From: Gilliamella sp. N-G2
GTDB taxonomy: Bacteria; Pseudomonadota; Gammaproteobacteria; Enterobacterales; Orbaceae
Length of the DNA: 64,000 nt
Reading direction: 5' to 3'
Assembly: GCF_002142215.1 (NCBI RefSeq)
Contig: NZ_NAST01000003.1
Location: forward strand, 103,583-167,582
Both the position numbers and the translations under genes were made by a program. This document shows, piece after piece, positions 45,198 to 55,722 of the stretch. Numbering within the stretch: the first letter of the stretch is position 1; each line of letters starts with the position of its first letter. The notes beneath the pieces were generated by a model that saw only the letters and a program-made list of their open reading frames with translations, was not told the DNA's origin and made no database searches.

Positions 45198-45512
45198 TTA
45201 AACGTTCATATTCATGATTTCTTGATATGCTGCAACTAATTTATTGCGAACTTGAATACCAAATTGTAAAGAAACTGAAGACTTTTGCATGCTAACCATT
45301 ACCTCATTTAATGCGATATTGGTTTCCCCCATCTCAAATGCTTTAGCTTGCTGGCTAGCGTCTATTTGTGTTTGACTGATTTTATCTAATGCCATTTTTA
45401 ATTCAGCCATAAAATTTTGTTCACTATGATTAATAGATTGCTTATGTGAAAAATCAAGTTGGGTTAATGTTGTACTATTGAAGGCATCAATACTATTCAT
45501 AATAAAGGTCAT
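45198..45512 (-). CDS. fliE: flagellar hook-basal body protein FliE
   Basis: 104 residues as in E. coli; a start four codons later (MNSIDAF) is possible. FliE joins the MS ring to the rod. The C-terminal half is strongly conserved: [63 protein letters not shown]. It is divergent from fliF with 163 bp between them, the standard arrangement. Confidence 0.97.
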   Translation of the reverse strand: MTFIMNSIDAFNSTTLTQLDFSHKQSINHSEQNFMAELKMALDKISQTQIDASQQAKAFEMGETNIALNEVMVSMQKSSVSLQFGIQVRNKLVAAYQEIMNMNV

Positions 45513-45675
45513 GGTTATTCGTCTTAATCAAGTTATAACGTAAATTATCATAAAGATAACAATCTAAAAGCGATAACTAAAGGGTAAAGCATATGCTTTT
45601 TTAGCTATTGATTTTTTTAAATACACAGATAATAAACCCTAGAATTAATCTAGTCAGTTTAGTGTTAGGATACAT

Positions 45676-47376
45676 ATGGATAGCCAGGCAGTTGGTAACA
45701 AAGGCGAATCAATATTGAGTAAGTTACCTTTTATTAATCAATTAAAAATAAATCGTAAAATGCTACTCCTTATTGTAGGAGTAATTGTAATAGCAATTAG
45801 TAGTATTACTTACTTATGGCTTAAAGACGATAATTATGGCGTATTATTTAGTAATTTGAATGATAAGGATGGCGGTGAAATCATTAGCCAACTTGATAAG
45901 TTAAATATTCCCTATAAATTTTCATCCTCTGGCACAACTATCTTAATTCCCCAAAATCAAATTTATAATACTCGTTTACGAATAGCCCAGCAAGGTTTGC
46001 CTAAAGGTGGCGCAATTGGTTTTGAACTACTCGACAAAGAAAGTTTTGGCATGAGTCAGTTTAATGAACAAATCAACTATCAACGAGCATTAGAAGGCGA
46101 ACTATCGAGAACCATTGCAATTATTAGTAGTGTAGATGATGCCAGAGTGCATTTAGCGATGCCTAAACCCTCTTTATTTGTTCGAGAAAGAAAATTCCCT
46201 TCCGCCTCTGTTGCACTAACTTTATTACCAGGTCGAGCTTTATCTCAAGGTCAAATTGACGCCATCATTCATTTAATTTCTAGTAGTGTTCCAGAATTAC
46301 AAGCGGATAAAGTGACGATTATTGATCAAAAAGGCAATTTATTAACCGGTGAAAGATACCGTGACAGTAACGTTAATATTGCCCAATTAGAATATAGTGA
46401 ACGCATTGAAAATCTAGTTCGAGAACGAGTAGAAAAAATTATTATCCCTATTTTGGGACAACAAAATGTTAAGGTACAAGTGAATGCGGATATCGATTTT
46501 AGTCGGCAAGAGTCAACATCAGAAATTTATGATCCTAATAGCGATGCCAGCAACCAAACTATTCGTAGTAAGCAACAAATTGAAAATAGCCAATTAGCAT
46601 CAAGCAACATTATCGGTGGTGTGCCGGGCGCTTTATCTAATCAACCGGTACCAACGCCTAGTGCACCAATTGATGGTGAGAGCGATACCAAAGATAAAGA
46701 CGATAAACAAAAAATGTATCATTTACAGTCAAATAAAACATTGAACTTTGAAGTTAATCGTCAAGTTATTCATAGCAAAATCCCTGAAGGTCGTATCAAG
46801 CGTTTATCTGTCGCTGTTTTAGTTAATTATAAATTTATTTCAGCCGATGAAATCACATCGGCAAATGAAGAAAATTCAGAACAGGAAGCTGTTGAAAAAT
46901 GGGTAAAACTAGATCAAGAGGAACTTACCCATATTGAAGCGCTTGCCCGTCAAGCAATGGGATTTTCTGACTTGCGTGGTGATTCATTAACAGTGGCTAA
47001 TTTGAAATTTACCGATCAAATTGAAGATGAAAATGCCGCCATTGTCTTTTTACAAAAACATGAAGTTTTCGACATGCTGAAAGTCGCAATTAAATATCTG
47101 ATTTATATTTTAATAATCTGGTTTGCATGGCGCAAAGTGTTACGTTCGATATGGATTAAAATTCAAAGACAATATCTTAATACTGATAACAGATCATCTG
47201 ATGGCTCAATGGCTAGTGAAGATAAGCTTGATTACAAAGCACACAGTAAACTGCAACAGAAGATTTTTGAAGATAATATGCAACAACAGCAATACATCCG
47301 CAAAATTGTCGAGAAAGATCCTCGTGTAATGGCTCTGATTATACGTGGTTGGATGAACAAGAAGGACACCGAGTAA
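45676..47376 (+). CDS. fliF: MS-ring protein FliF
   Basis: 566 residues (E. coli 552). Inner-membrane ring that founds the basal body. Two membrane helices: one near the start (MLLLIVGVIVIAISSITYLW) and one near the C-terminus (AIKYLIYILIIWFAWRKVL), with ring-building domains between, for example FNEQINYQRALEGELSRTIAIISSVDDARVHLAMPKPSLF. The C-terminal tail binds FliG. Its stop codon overlaps the fliG start (TAATG). First gene of the fliFGHIJK unit; AGGA ribosome site. Confidence 0.98.
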   Translation: MDSQAVGNKGESILSKLPFINQLKINRKMLLLIVGVIVIAISSITYLWLKDDNYGVLFSNLNDKDGGEIISQLDKLNIPYKFSSSGTTILIPQNQIYNTRLRIAQQGLPKGGAIGFELLDKESFGMSQFNEQINYQRALEGELSRTIAIISSVDDARVHLAMPKPSLFVRERKFPSASVALTLLPGRALSQGQIDAIIHLISSSVPELQADKVTIIDQKGNLLTGERYRDSNVNIAQLEYSERIENLVRERVEKIIIPILGQQNVKVQVNADIDFSRQESTSEIYDPNSDASNQTIRSKQQIENSQLASSNIIGGVPGALSNQPVPTPSAPIDGESDTKDKDDKQKMYHLQSNKTLNFEVNRQVIHSKIPEGRIKRLSVAVLVNYKFISADEITSANEENSEQEAVEKWVKLDQEELTHIEALARQAMGFSDLRGDSLTVANLKFTDQIEDENAAIVFLQKHEVFDMLKVAIKYLIYILIIWFAWRKVLRSIWIKIQRQYLNTDNRSSDGSMASEDKLDYKAHSKLQQKIFEDNMQQQQYIRKIVEKDPRVMALIIRGWMNKKDTE

Positions 47377-48374
47377 TGAATTTAACTGAAGCGCAAAAAG
47401 CAGCGACAATTTTAATGATTTTAGGTGAAGAATTAGCAGCCAAAGTAATGCAATTTTTAAACCACAAAGAGGTACAAAAAATTAGTAGTGCCATGATGGG
47501 ATTACCACAATTAACTCAAGAACAACTGAAAAATATTCTTAATGAGTGTCAAAATACTCTTGATGATTGTGCAGTATTAAATACAGATACCAATGGCTAT
47601 TTAAGAAAAGTTCTAGAAAAATCAATTGGTAGCGATAAAGCTAACCGCTTACTTGATGAACTATTAGATACCGATATCGAAGATACCACTGATGGCTTAA
47701 AAATGCTTAACTTTGTCGATGCTGCTCGTGCGGTTGATTTAGTTAAAAAAGAACACCCACAAATTATCGCCACCATTTTAGTTCACTTAAATCGCGATTT
47801 GGCTGCTGAGATTTTAAATTTATTTGATGACCAATTACGTAATGACGTCATGCTACGTATTGCAACTTTCGGTGGTGTAGAACCATCAGCATTAGAAGTA
47901 TTATCGACATCATTATCAACCTTACTACATGGACAAAATATTAAACTTAATAACATGGGTGGCATCCGCACCGCAGCAGAAATTATCAATCTGATGAAAT
48001 CACAACAAGAAGAATTGGTTATCAATGCATTACGAGATTATGACAATGAGCTTGCTCAAAAAATCATTGATGAAATGTTCCTATTTGAAAATCTGATTGA
48101 TGTCGATGATAGAAGTATCCAACGTCTACTCAAAGAGGTGGATAATGAAACCTTAATCATCGCTATGAAAGGCGCAACAGAAACGCTACGCGACAAGCTA
48201 TTAGCAAATATGTCACAACGAGCTGCCTCAATATTACGAGAAGATTTAGAAAACAGACCACCAGTTCGCTTGTCGCAAGTAGAAACCGAACAGAAGAAAA
48301 TTTTGGTTATTGCACGGCGCTTAGCAGAAACAGGTGAGATGATCTTAACAAGTGGTGATGATGAATATGTATAA
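47376..48374 (+). CDS. fliG: flagellar motor switch protein FliG
   Basis: 332 residues from the ATG at 47376 that overlaps the fliF stop (E. coli 331). Torque-generating rotor protein that contacts MotA. Visible are the N-terminal FliF-binding part (LTEAQKAATILMILGEELAAKVMQ), the middle EHPQ motif (VKKEHPQIIATILVHL) that binds FliM and the C-terminal torque helix (MFLFENLIDVDDRSIQRLLKEVDNETL). Nothing missing. Confidence 0.98.
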   Translation: MNLTEAQKAATILMILGEELAAKVMQFLNHKEVQKISSAMMGLPQLTQEQLKNILNECQNTLDDCAVLNTDTNGYLRKVLEKSIGSDKANRLLDELLDTDIEDTTDGLKMLNFVDAARAVDLVKKEHPQIIATILVHLNRDLAAEILNLFDDQLRNDVMLRIATFGGVEPSALEVLSTSLSTLLHGQNIKLNNMGGIRTAAEIINLMKSQQEELVINALRDYDNELAQKIIDEMFLFENLIDVDDRSIQRLLKEVDNETLIIAMKGATETLRDKLLANMSQRAASILREDLENRPPVRLSQVETEQKKILVIARRLAETGEMILTSGDDEYV

Positions 48375-49143
48375 TCATACTAATAGTGTAAGTTGGAAAC
48401 CATTGCATTTCCAAGATTTGGCACTTAGCGAATTATCACCATTAACCAGCCAGCAACAGCCAGAAGAGTTGGAAGAATTTGCGCCACCATTAGAGCCAGA
48501 TAGCCACGATGATCAAGATGAAGACTCTTTTGATATTAATAGCCCAGCAATATTGCTAGAACTCGAAAATATTAAACAACAAGCAAGAGATGAAGCATAC
48601 CAAGAAGGCTTTAATTTAGGTAAAGAAGAAGGTTTTAATATTGGCAAACAGACTGGCTATGAGCAAGGATTCACTCTCGGTCACCAAGAAGGGCTGGACA
48701 CAATAGAACAACAGTTAACGGCAGAAAAATTAACTAGCATAAATGCCATCAAAAATTTAGCAATCAGCTTTCAACAATCGATTAGCCAAATTGATGAGAA
48801 AATTGTACCAAAGCTATTTGACTTAGCTTTACTTGCTGCCGAAAAAACAGTTGGTTCATTATCAAAAGTAAAACAAAAACAATTATTACATATTATAAAA
48901 TCATTAATTGAACAAAATACAATTGTTAACCCACCAATTGTAGTACGAATTAATCCAACAGACTTGTTATGGCTTGAACCACAACTAAATAATGAGTTGC
49001 AACCACAGCAATGGCAGTTTATAGCCGATGCCAATATCGAATTAGGGGGTTGCAAAATATTTACCCAAACCAATGAGATCGACGCCAGTGTAACCCATCA
49101 TTGGCAAATCATCTCAGATAATGTACATGGAGTTGAACATTAA
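48358..49143 (+). CDS. fliH: flagellar export regulator FliH
   Basis: About 261 residues; the start is uncertain among GTG 48352, ATG 48358, 48361 and 48367, all overlapping the end of fliG. FliH is the stator-like regulator of the FliI ATPase. Typical composition: an acidic N-terminus, Gly-x-x-x-Gly repeats in [33 protein letters not shown], and a C-terminal V-ATPase-subunit-E-like region ending in [22 protein letters not shown]. fliI begins before its stop. Confidence 0.93.
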   Translation: MMNMYNHTNSVSWKPLHFQDLALSELSPLTSQQQPEELEEFAPPLEPDSHDDQDEDSFDINSPAILLELENIKQQARDEAYQEGFNLGKEEGFNIGKQTGYEQGFTLGHQEGLDTIEQQLTAEKLTSINAIKNLAISFQQSISQIDEKIVPKLFDLALLAAEKTVGSLSKVKQKQLLHIIKSLIEQNTIVNPPIVVRINPTDLLWLEPQLNNELQPQQWQFIADANIELGGCKIFTQTNEIDASVTHHWQIISDNVHGVEH

Positions 49144-50509
49144 GGTGGACTTTTGTAGGCAATGGATGACTAAAATTGATTGTGCGCAACAAAAATTACA
49201 GTCAATATCGTTAATCCGTCAATATGGTCGCTTAGTTAAAGCTTCGGGCTTAGTTTTAGAGGCCGTGGGTTTAAAATTACCTTTAGGTTCTAACTGCTTT
49301 GTCGAACGGCAATTAGATGGAAAAGTACAAGCTGTTGAGTGTGAAGTTATTGGTTTTAATGGTAAAACCTTATATCTGATGCCATTTGAATCAACCGATG
49401 GCATATTACTTGATGCCAGAGTATATACCTCACAATATGATTTAACTCATTTTAGCCATAAAGTTTTACCTATTGGTACGGGGTTATTAGGACGAATAGT
49501 TGATGCAATGGGCAAACCATTGGATGGCAAACCTTTACCAGAAAATATTGAATATGAAGGATTAATCAATAAATCACTAAATCCTCTGGCTCGCACGCCT
49601 ATTCATCAAGTATTAGATGTCGGTATTCGTGCTATCAATGCATTATTAACCGTTGGCCAAGGTCAACGAATGGGGCTTTTTGCCGGTTCTGGTGTTGGTA
49701 AAAGTGTACTACTTGGCATGATGGCTAGGTATACCAAAGCTGATATTATTGTGGTTGGTCTGATTGGTGAACGAGGCAGGGAAGTAAAAGATTTTATCGA
49801 AAATATCCTTGGTGAAGAAGGCTTAGCGCGTTCAGTAGTTGTCGCGGCACCAGCCGATGTATCGCCATTATTACGTCTACAAGGTGCAGCTTATGCCACA
49901 AAAATTGCCGAAAATTTTCGTGATCAAGGGTTTAATGTATTACTAATCATGGATTCACTAACCCGTTATGCCATGGCACAACGGGAAATAGCCTTAGCCA
50001 TCGGTGAACCACCGGCAACCAAAGGTTATCCACCATCAGTATTTGCAAAATTGCCAGCATTAGTTGAAAGAGCAGGTAATGATGCCAAAGGAAAAGGTGC
50101 AATTACTGCTTTTTATACTGTGTTAACCGAAGGTGACGACCAACAAGATCCTATTGCTGATTCAGCAAGGGCAATTCTTGATGGTCATATAGTATTATCA
50201 CGTTCACTAGCTGAATCGGGGCATTATCCAGCCATTGATATCGAAGCGTCAATCAGTCGTGTAATGACCGATCTTACCCCGCCAGAAGATGAAAAAAAAT
50301 CACGGTTATTTAAACAATTATTTTCAAGTTTCCAGCGCAATCGGGACTTGATTAATGTTGGTGCTTACGTAGCTGGAACCGATCCATTATTAGATAAAGC
50401 TATCTCACTTTTTCCAGCTATGCAGCAATTTTTACAACAAGGAATCAATGAGCATTGTAGTTATCAAGACGCTTATCAACAATTAATCAATATTGTTGCT
50501 GCTCGCTGA
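49121..50509 (+). CDS. fliI: flagellum-specific ATPase FliI
   Basis: 462 residues from ATG 49121 (49127 also possible); the conserved N-terminal helix ([19 protein letters not shown]) rules out a start at 49166. It energises release of export substrates, related to F1 beta. Walker A GSGVGKS in [41 protein letters not shown]; catalytic Glu in the GERGREV region; Walker [37 protein letters not shown]. Overlaps the end of fliH. Confidence 0.97.
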   Translation: MYMELNIKVDFCRQWMTKIDCAQQKLQSISLIRQYGRLVKASGLVLEAVGLKLPLGSNCFVERQLDGKVQAVECEVIGFNGKTLYLMPFESTDGILLDARVYTSQYDLTHFSHKVLPIGTGLLGRIVDAMGKPLDGKPLPENIEYEGLINKSLNPLARTPIHQVLDVGIRAINALLTVGQGQRMGLFAGSGVGKSVLLGMMARYTKADIIVVGLIGERGREVKDFIENILGEEGLARSVVVAAPADVSPLLRLQGAAYATKIAENFRDQGFNVLLIMDSLTRYAMAQREIALAIGEPPATKGYPPSVFAKLPALVERAGNDAKGKGAITAFYTVLTEGDDQQDPIADSARAILDGHIVLSRSLAESGHYPAIDIEASISRVMTDLTPPEDEKKSRLFKQLFSSFQRNRDLINVGAYVAGTDPLLDKAISLFPAMQQFLQQGINEHCSYQDAYQQLINIVAAR

Positions 50510-50526
50510 TAAATTAGGAAAGAATT

Positions 50527-50991
50527 ATGGCCAATCAACATCATGGTAAATTTGCATTTATAACGTTAAAAAAGCTCGCTGAAAAAGCAGTTGATGACAA
50601 ATTGATTAAATTAAAACATGCACACGAAAATAAACGTAATGCACAATCACAACTAAATGTATTAAATGATTATTATCATGAGTACCAACAACGGCTAAAT
50701 AATGCTTTATCCAGTGGCATTAAAGGATCGGAATTAAATAATTTTAATGCTTTTATTATGGCGATTGAACAAGGTATAGCTCAACAAAAAAAACTATTAT
50801 TAACTTTAGATATAAAACAAAAGCAGATCACCAATGAGCTTAATCAATCGCAAAAAAGCCTAAATACTTATACTACATTATTAGATAAACAACATAAAAA
50901 ACTGTTACTTCAACAGAGTCGTTTACAACAAAAATTAACCGATGAATTTGCTCAGCAGCAGATAGCAAGGAGAACATTGAATGAATATTAA
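50527..50991 (+). CDS. fliJ: flagellar export chaperone FliJ
   Basis: 154 residues (E. coli 147). A long two-helix coiled coil rich in Lys, Gln and Asn, with the pattern FAFITLKKLAEKAVDDKLIKLKHAHENKRNAQSQLNVL. It escorts chaperones and couples FliI to FlhA. Seventeen bp after fliI and overlapping fliK by 11 bp. Sequence conservation is low, so position counts. Confidence 0.9.
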   Translation: MANQHHGKFAFITLKKLAEKAVDDKLIKLKHAHENKRNAQSQLNVLNDYYHEYQQRLNNALSSGIKGSELNNFNAFIMAIEQGIAQQKKLLLTLDIKQKQITNELNQSQKSLNTYTTLLDKQHKKLLLQQSRLQQKLTDEFAQQQIARRTLNEY

Positions 50992-52159
50992 TCAGTTTAG
51001 CGATATTCCATTAATCTCATCTCAACAATTTGAATTAAACGACAACCAGTTATCTATTCTTGATGATGATTTTTTCCAAAAGTTATTACAACTTACCGAA
51101 AAACAGCAATGGCTAAGTGATAATAATAATCACGTTAATGCTGCAAACCTAAAAGACAATGAGTTAGAGCAGAAAGAACGAATGGAAAGTGAAGAGTTAT
51201 TTATATTATTTTCTATGCCATTCAATCCGCAAGATGATATACCGCAAAATAGACAATCGGATACTCAACCGAAAAATGAAGCAATATATGAAACTAAACT
51301 ATTATTAGAAGCTAATCCAACTATGATTGATCCAAAATTGGATACACAATGTACTGATGATATCAAACAGCGTATCAATATTGATGAAAAAGCTGCCGAA
51401 ATTATTGCCTCAATTAATTACAGTGAGCAATTAATCAACAAAACCAATAAACCAAACCCTAGTCATTTATTGGCTTCGGAAAATAATCAGCCACAAACGA
51501 CCAAAAATGCACATTTGATCATTAATCAAACTCAGTCAACAGATACGTGGGTGAATAATAACAACAATGATCATCATTCTGATTTAGCGTCAACTTTGAC
51601 AGATAAACTGTTTACTACTAATTTGGCTAATACACCATCAGAAATGGCTTTATCAATAGATCTAAATGGCCAACCATCGCTATTTAATCCGGTAACCTCT
51701 GCAACACCCCCAACCACATTAAACCTAAATTTACCGATGCCCATGGATATTAGTAAGTGGCAAGCATCTTTAAATGAACAAATTTGTTTGATCAGTAGAC
51801 AAGGCATTCAAAATGCCGAAATAAAATTAAATCCACAAGAACTAGGATCATTACATATTAAATTAGCCATGATTGATGACAAAATCGATCTGCACATGGC
51901 GGTTGCACATAATATGGTTAAGGGTGTGTTAGAATCAGCACTCCCCATGTTAAGAACCTCATTGGAACAACAAGGTATCACTTTACAACACACTAACATT
52001 AGTGATTTTTCAATGATGAATGATTCTAAACAGTCGTCTTCTTATCAACAACCACAACAATTTGAAACAGAGCAACTATTAGATGATATCAATCCAATTC
52101 AACAAAAAATTAATCATCATACTGAAGTTGTTCAATCAGGATTAAGTATTTTTGCCTAA
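50981..52159 (+). CDS. fliK: hook-length control protein FliK
   Basis: 392 residues (E. coli 375). Exported molecular ruler; its C-terminal domain tells FlhB to switch substrate. The N-terminal ~250 residues are low-complexity, rich in Asn, Gln and Thr. The conserved C-terminal part begins near 270: ISRQGIQNAEIKLNPQELGSLHIKLAMIDDKIDLHMAVAHNMVKGVLESALPMLRTSLEQQGITL. Overlaps fliJ. A 213-bp gap separates it from fliL, so a new promoter may start there. Confidence 0.94.
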   Translation: MNINQFSDIPLISSQQFELNDNQLSILDDDFFQKLLQLTEKQQWLSDNNNHVNAANLKDNELEQKERMESEELFILFSMPFNPQDDIPQNRQSDTQPKNEAIYETKLLLEANPTMIDPKLDTQCTDDIKQRINIDEKAAEIIASINYSEQLINKTNKPNPSHLLASENNQPQTTKNAHLIINQTQSTDTWVNNNNNDHHSDLASTLTDKLFTTNLANTPSEMALSIDLNGQPSLFNPVTSATPPTTLNLNLPMPMDISKWQASLNEQICLISRQGIQNAEIKLNPQELGSLHIKLAMIDDKIDLHMAVAHNMVKGVLESALPMLRTSLEQQGITLQHTNISDFSMMNDSKQSSSYQQPQQFETEQLLDDINPIQQKINHHTEVVQSGLSIFA

Positions 52160-52372
52160 ATAATGGTTAGGCAATATTTATAAAATAATTGATATCTACG
52201 TTTTTAACAGTGTTTAACTTTGATAACTTCATATTAAAAAGGTTGAATAGATAATATTTTTATTGCCTATTCTTCCGATTAATTCTTACAGCATGATTTA
52301 TTATTTTGGTAATTTTTGGTTATTTAAATAGCTACAAATCTTTCGTTAATTTTCATTGAGACAATAATAAAT

Positions 52373-52840
52373 ATGCAAACCACCAATAAAAAAGTAAGAA
52401 TTTTAAACCTAATACTTATTCTAATTACCTTACTCGCAATAGGTTCAGCAGCTTATTTATGGTTCGAAAATCAAGCTAAAAATACGCCAAATACTCATCA
52501 AGAACCTCTAGTTTCATCACCAGTTTTTTTAACTTTAAAACCATTTACCATTACATTACCACCTTCTGAAGATAATTTAGATATCAATAAAATTCTATAT
52601 GTCGGTATGGTGTTACGTGTCGAAAATGAAGATCAAAAAACGGTATTATTAGAATATTTGCCCGAAGTAAGAAGTGATGTATTGCTGTTAACCTCAAAAC
52701 AATATGTCAATAATTTGAGAAAAGAATCTGGCAAGCTTGAATTACAAGAGCAAATAAAAACAGCATTATCACGTCAATACGATGCCAAACATTCAGTAAA
52801 AATTGATGAAGTGTTATTTACTGATTTCATTATAAGGTAA
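52373..52840 (+). CDS. fliL: flagellar basal body protein FliL
   Basis: 155 residues (E. coli 154). Single-span membrane protein that associates with the stator. N-terminal helix ILNLILILITLLAIGSAAYLWFE, then the periplasmic domain with FLTLKPFTITLP and VGMVLRVENEDQKTVLLEYLPEVRSDVLLLTSKQ. First gene of fliLMNOPQR; 5 bp before fliM. Confidence 0.95.
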   Translation: MQTTNKKVRILNLILILITLLAIGSAAYLWFENQAKNTPNTHQEPLVSSPVFLTLKPFTITLPPSEDNLDINKILYVGMVLRVENEDQKTVLLEYLPEVRSDVLLLTSKQYVNNLRKESGKLELQEQIKTALSRQYDAKHSVKIDEVLFTDFIIR

Positions 52841-52845
52841 TTATC

Positions 52846-53883
52846 ATGTCTGATAAGCTTCAATCTACTAGCGATAAAAGTGAATCTTTAGCTAAACATT
52901 CACCGGATAATGCTACCAGTATTGAAAAAGATATTGTGCAAAATTATAAATCACAGCAAAGCAAACGGACAGAAATAAAACCTTATGATATATCAGTTAA
53001 ACATAGTTTTATCCCTGAACGACTAACAGCATTAGAAATAATCAATGAACGCTTTGCTCGCCAATTTCGAATTGGCTTATTTAATTTATTACGTCGTAAT
53101 ACGGATGTTATTACTTCGCCAATAGAACCAAAAACATTTAAAGAGTTTTCTCATATCTCGGCAACTTACCATTTAAATTTAGTTCATCTTAATCCTTTAC
53201 GGGGAAGCTGCTTATTTTCTTTTTCACCAGAACTGGTATTTATTGTTGTTGATACGCTTTTTGGCGGTGATGGACATACCACCAATATGGAAACTGAAGG
53301 ACGTGAATTTACTCATACCGAACAAGAGATTATTAGACGAGTATTAGATCTTGCTTTAACTACATACCAAAATTCATGGATTGACGTATACAGTATTGAA
53401 ACTGAATATATTCGTTCTGAAGTTGAGAGTAAATTTACTAATATCACCAGCTCTCCCGATGATGTTGTGTTAACTTCCACCTTTTTAATTGAAATTGGTA
53501 GCTTTAAAGCAACTTTCTGCATATGCATTCCATATACAATGGTTGAACCTATCAAAGAGCTATTAATTAAACCACCGATCGAAAGTCAAACCCATCAAGA
53601 TGATAATGTCTGGATGAGTTCCCTCACAAGTGGTATTAAACAATCAACGGTTGAGTTAATCGCTAATTTTACAAATATTCAAACAACTGTTGCCAAATTA
53701 TTAGCATTAAAAGTAAACGACATTTTGGATATTGAAAAACCAACCAGCCTAGATGTCACTATTGGTGGTGTACCGGTTTTAAAAGGTCAATATGGTAGTG
53801 TAAATAAACAATATGCAATTCAAGTAGAGCAAATAAGCAACCCTGTATTAGAACAATTGAATGAAGGAGTGTTCAATGAGTGA
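52846..53883 (+). CDS. fliM: flagellar motor switch protein FliM, lacking the CheY-docking peptide
   Basis: 345 residues (E. coli 334). C-ring protein that links FliG and FliN and normally receives CheY-P. The middle domain is conserved (ERLTALEIINERFARQFRIGLFNLLRR, DTLFGGDG, GREFTHTEQEIIRRVL) and so is the FliN-like end (DILDIEKP, GVPVLKGQYG). The N-terminal ~45 residues, however, are a Ser/Lys/Asp-rich stretch without the LSQxEIDALL motif that binds CheY in E. coli and most bacteria. The start is well set: AAGG precedes the ATG and fliL ends five bases upstream, so the motif is not hidden by a wrong start. Confidence 0.96.
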   Translation: MSDKLQSTSDKSESLAKHSPDNATSIEKDIVQNYKSQQSKRTEIKPYDISVKHSFIPERLTALEIINERFARQFRIGLFNLLRRNTDVITSPIEPKTFKEFSHISATYHLNLVHLNPLRGSCLFSFSPELVFIVVDTLFGGDGHTTNMETEGREFTHTEQEIIRRVLDLALTTYQNSWIDVYSIETEYIRSEVESKFTNITSSPDDVVLTSTFLIEIGSFKATFCICIPYTMVEPIKELLIKPPIESQTHQDDNVWMSSLTSGIKQSTVELIANFTNIQTTVAKLLALKVNDILDIEKPTSLDVTIGGVPVLKGQYGSVNKQYAIQVEQISNPVLEQLNEGVFNE

Positions 53884-54256
53884 TATGCCAAATAACAGTG
53901 ATGATAGCCAAGCAACTAACTTAACTAATGAAGAATCGGTAACGACAGAAGCTATTTTTGAAACCCTTTCACCCCAACCATCAAATGTAAAAGAACAAGA
54001 TATTAATCTTATTTTAGATATTCCGGTTAATTTAAGTGTTGAACTTGGCCGTACCAAAATGGCCATTAAAGACCTATTAAATTTAACTCAAGGCTCAGTT
54101 ATCGCCTTAGATGGTTTAGCTGGTGAGCCATTAGATATTTTAATTAACGGTTACTTAATTGCGCAAGGCGAGATAGTGGTGGTGGGTGACAATTATGGTG
54201 TACGAATTACCGATATTATTACCCCATCAGAACGAGTACGTAGATTAAGTCGTTAA
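53876..54256 (+). CDS. fliN: flagellar motor switch protein FliN
   Basis: 126 residues from the ATG at 53876, which overlaps the fliM stop and follows AAGGAG at 53864-53869; a frame extension to 53861 is inside that site. Lower C-ring protein. Acidic N-terminus, then SpoA domain with LILDIPVNLSVELGRTKMAIKDLLNLTQGSVIALDGLAGEPLDILINGYLIAQGEIVVVGDNYGVRITDI. Confidence 0.97.
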   Translation: MSDMPNNSDDSQATNLTNEESVTTEAIFETLSPQPSNVKEQDINLILDIPVNLSVELGRTKMAIKDLLNLTQGSVIALDGLAGEPLDILINGYLIAQGEIVVVGDNYGVRITDIITPSERVRRLSR

Positions 54257-54276
54257 TAACCATTAATGAGATAACC

Positions 54277-54678
54277 ATGAGCGAATCAACAATCAACTCC
54301 GGTATACAAAACTTTTCGTCTATTCCTGCTGAATCAAGTTTATATAGCCAAATAGGAATAGCCTTTTTTAGTGTTATTACCATTATTTTCGTTTTAACCT
54401 GGCTAATAAAACGGTTAGGTTGGAAAAAATCTACTAAGCAATTCATTGATGTTAAAGCAACGTACAATATAAATGCCAAAGATCGCATAATGTTGGTTTA
54501 TGTTGATCATCAATTACTGGTGGTCGGAGTTACAGCCCAACAAATGACTTTACTCCATACTATCAATGAACAGCGTACTGAAATGTTATTCGCAGATCCT
54601 GCTGACGTTGAACAACAGTCAAAAAATAATCTGTTCAATCAGATATTAAGATCTGTGTTAAACAGTAAAAAGGTGTGA
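54277..54678 (+). CDS. fliO: flagellar export assembly protein FliO
   Basis: 133 residues. Small membrane protein that assists assembly of the FliP ring. One membrane helix (IGIAFFSVITIIFVLTWLIKRLGW) followed by the cytosolic FliO domain with VKATYNINAKDRIMLVYVDHQLLVVGVTAQQMTLLH. Position between fliN and fliP confirms it. Confidence 0.92.
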   Translation: MSESTINSGIQNFSSIPAESSLYSQIGIAFFSVITIIFVLTWLIKRLGWKKSTKQFIDVKATYNINAKDRIMLVYVDHQLLVVGVTAQQMTLLHTINEQRTEMLFADPADVEQQSKNNLFNQILRSVLNSKKV

Positions 54679-54684
54679 TTAATT

Positions 54685-55425
54685 GTGCGGTTAAAACTTG
54701 TTATTTTATTTAGCTTATTGCTCGCCAGCCAATATAGTTATGCTGAATTATCACCGTTAACAATTGTTACTCAAACCTCACTACCAGAAGGGCAAACTTG
54801 GTCATTACCAGTTGAAACTTTAGTTTTTTTAACCCTACTAACTTTTATCCCAATTATATTACTATTAATGACGAGTTTTACTCGTATCATTATTGTGTTA
54901 GGACTATTACGTAGTGCACTTGGTACCCAATCCGCACCGCCTAATCAATTAATTTTAGGTATTGCCCTATTTATGACATTTTTTATTATGTCACCAACAT
55001 TGGATAAAATATATCAAGATGCTTATATTCCCTATTCACAACAACAAATCACTATGCAACAAAGTTTGACGGAGGCAAGCAAACCACTGAGTGAATTTAT
55101 GTTGAGTCAAACTCGTGAAAGTGATTTAACACTATTTGTTAATATGTCCCATACTGGTGATATTCAAACGCGTGAAGATATCCCGCTACGAGTTTTAGTC
55201 CCCGCTTTTGTGGTTAGTGAACTTAAAACTGCTTTTCAAATTGGCTTTACTCTGTTTATTCCTTTTTTAGTCATTGATTTAGTTGTTGCCAGTACATTAA
55301 TGGCATTAGGGATGATGATGGTACCACCAGCAACAGTATCACTACCTTTTAAAATTATGTTGTTTGTATTAGCTGATGGCTGGCATTTATTGTTAGGTTC
55401 ATTAGCACAAAGCTTTTTCAGTTAA
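54685..55425 (+). CDS. fliP: flagellar export gate protein FliP
   Basis: 246 residues (E. coli 245), GTG start at 54685 with AAGGTG upstream. Core of the export channel (FliP5-FliQ4-FliR1). Cleavable signal peptide ending SYA, then membrane spans and the conserved [55 protein letters not shown] and [39 protein letters not shown]. Confidence 0.97.
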   Translation: MRLKLVILFSLLLASQYSYAELSPLTIVTQTSLPEGQTWSLPVETLVFLTLLTFIPIILLLMTSFTRIIIVLGLLRSALGTQSAPPNQLILGIALFMTFFIMSPTLDKIYQDAYIPYSQQQITMQQSLTEASKPLSEFMLSQTRESDLTLFVNMSHTGDIQTREDIPLRVLVPAFVVSELKTAFQIGFTLFIPFLVIDLVVASTLMALGMMMVPPATVSLPFKIMLFVLADGWHLLLGSLAQSFFS

Positions 55426-55447
55426 CACCAACAGTATAAGGGATTAT

Positions 55448-55717
55448 ATGCCTTCTGAATATATTAGCCATTTTGCCATTCAAGCAATCAAAGTTGCCGC
55501 ATCACTTGCAGGTCCTTTACTACTCGCAGCATTAGTCACTGGGCTAATTATCAGTTTGTTACAAGCTGCAACCCAAATTAATGAAATGACCTTATCTTTT
55601 ATTCCTAAGATTTTAGCGGTGGTTTTAGTATTAATCATTTTAGGCCCCTCAATGCTGACGACTATGATCGATTATATCCGCCTGGTTATTACTGATATTC
55701 CTAACTTAACTAGTTAA
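55448..55717 (+). CDS. fliQ: flagellar export gate protein FliQ
   Basis: 89 residues as in E. coli. Two membrane helices with AIKVAASLAGPLLLAALVTGLIISLLQAATQINEMTLSFIPKILAV, the family signature. Between fliP and fliR. Confidence 0.96.
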   Translation: MPSEYISHFAIQAIKVAASLAGPLLLAALVTGLIISLLQAATQINEMTLSFIPKILAVVLVLIILGPSMLTTMIDYIRLVITDIPNLTS

Positions 55718-55722
55718 CCTTA

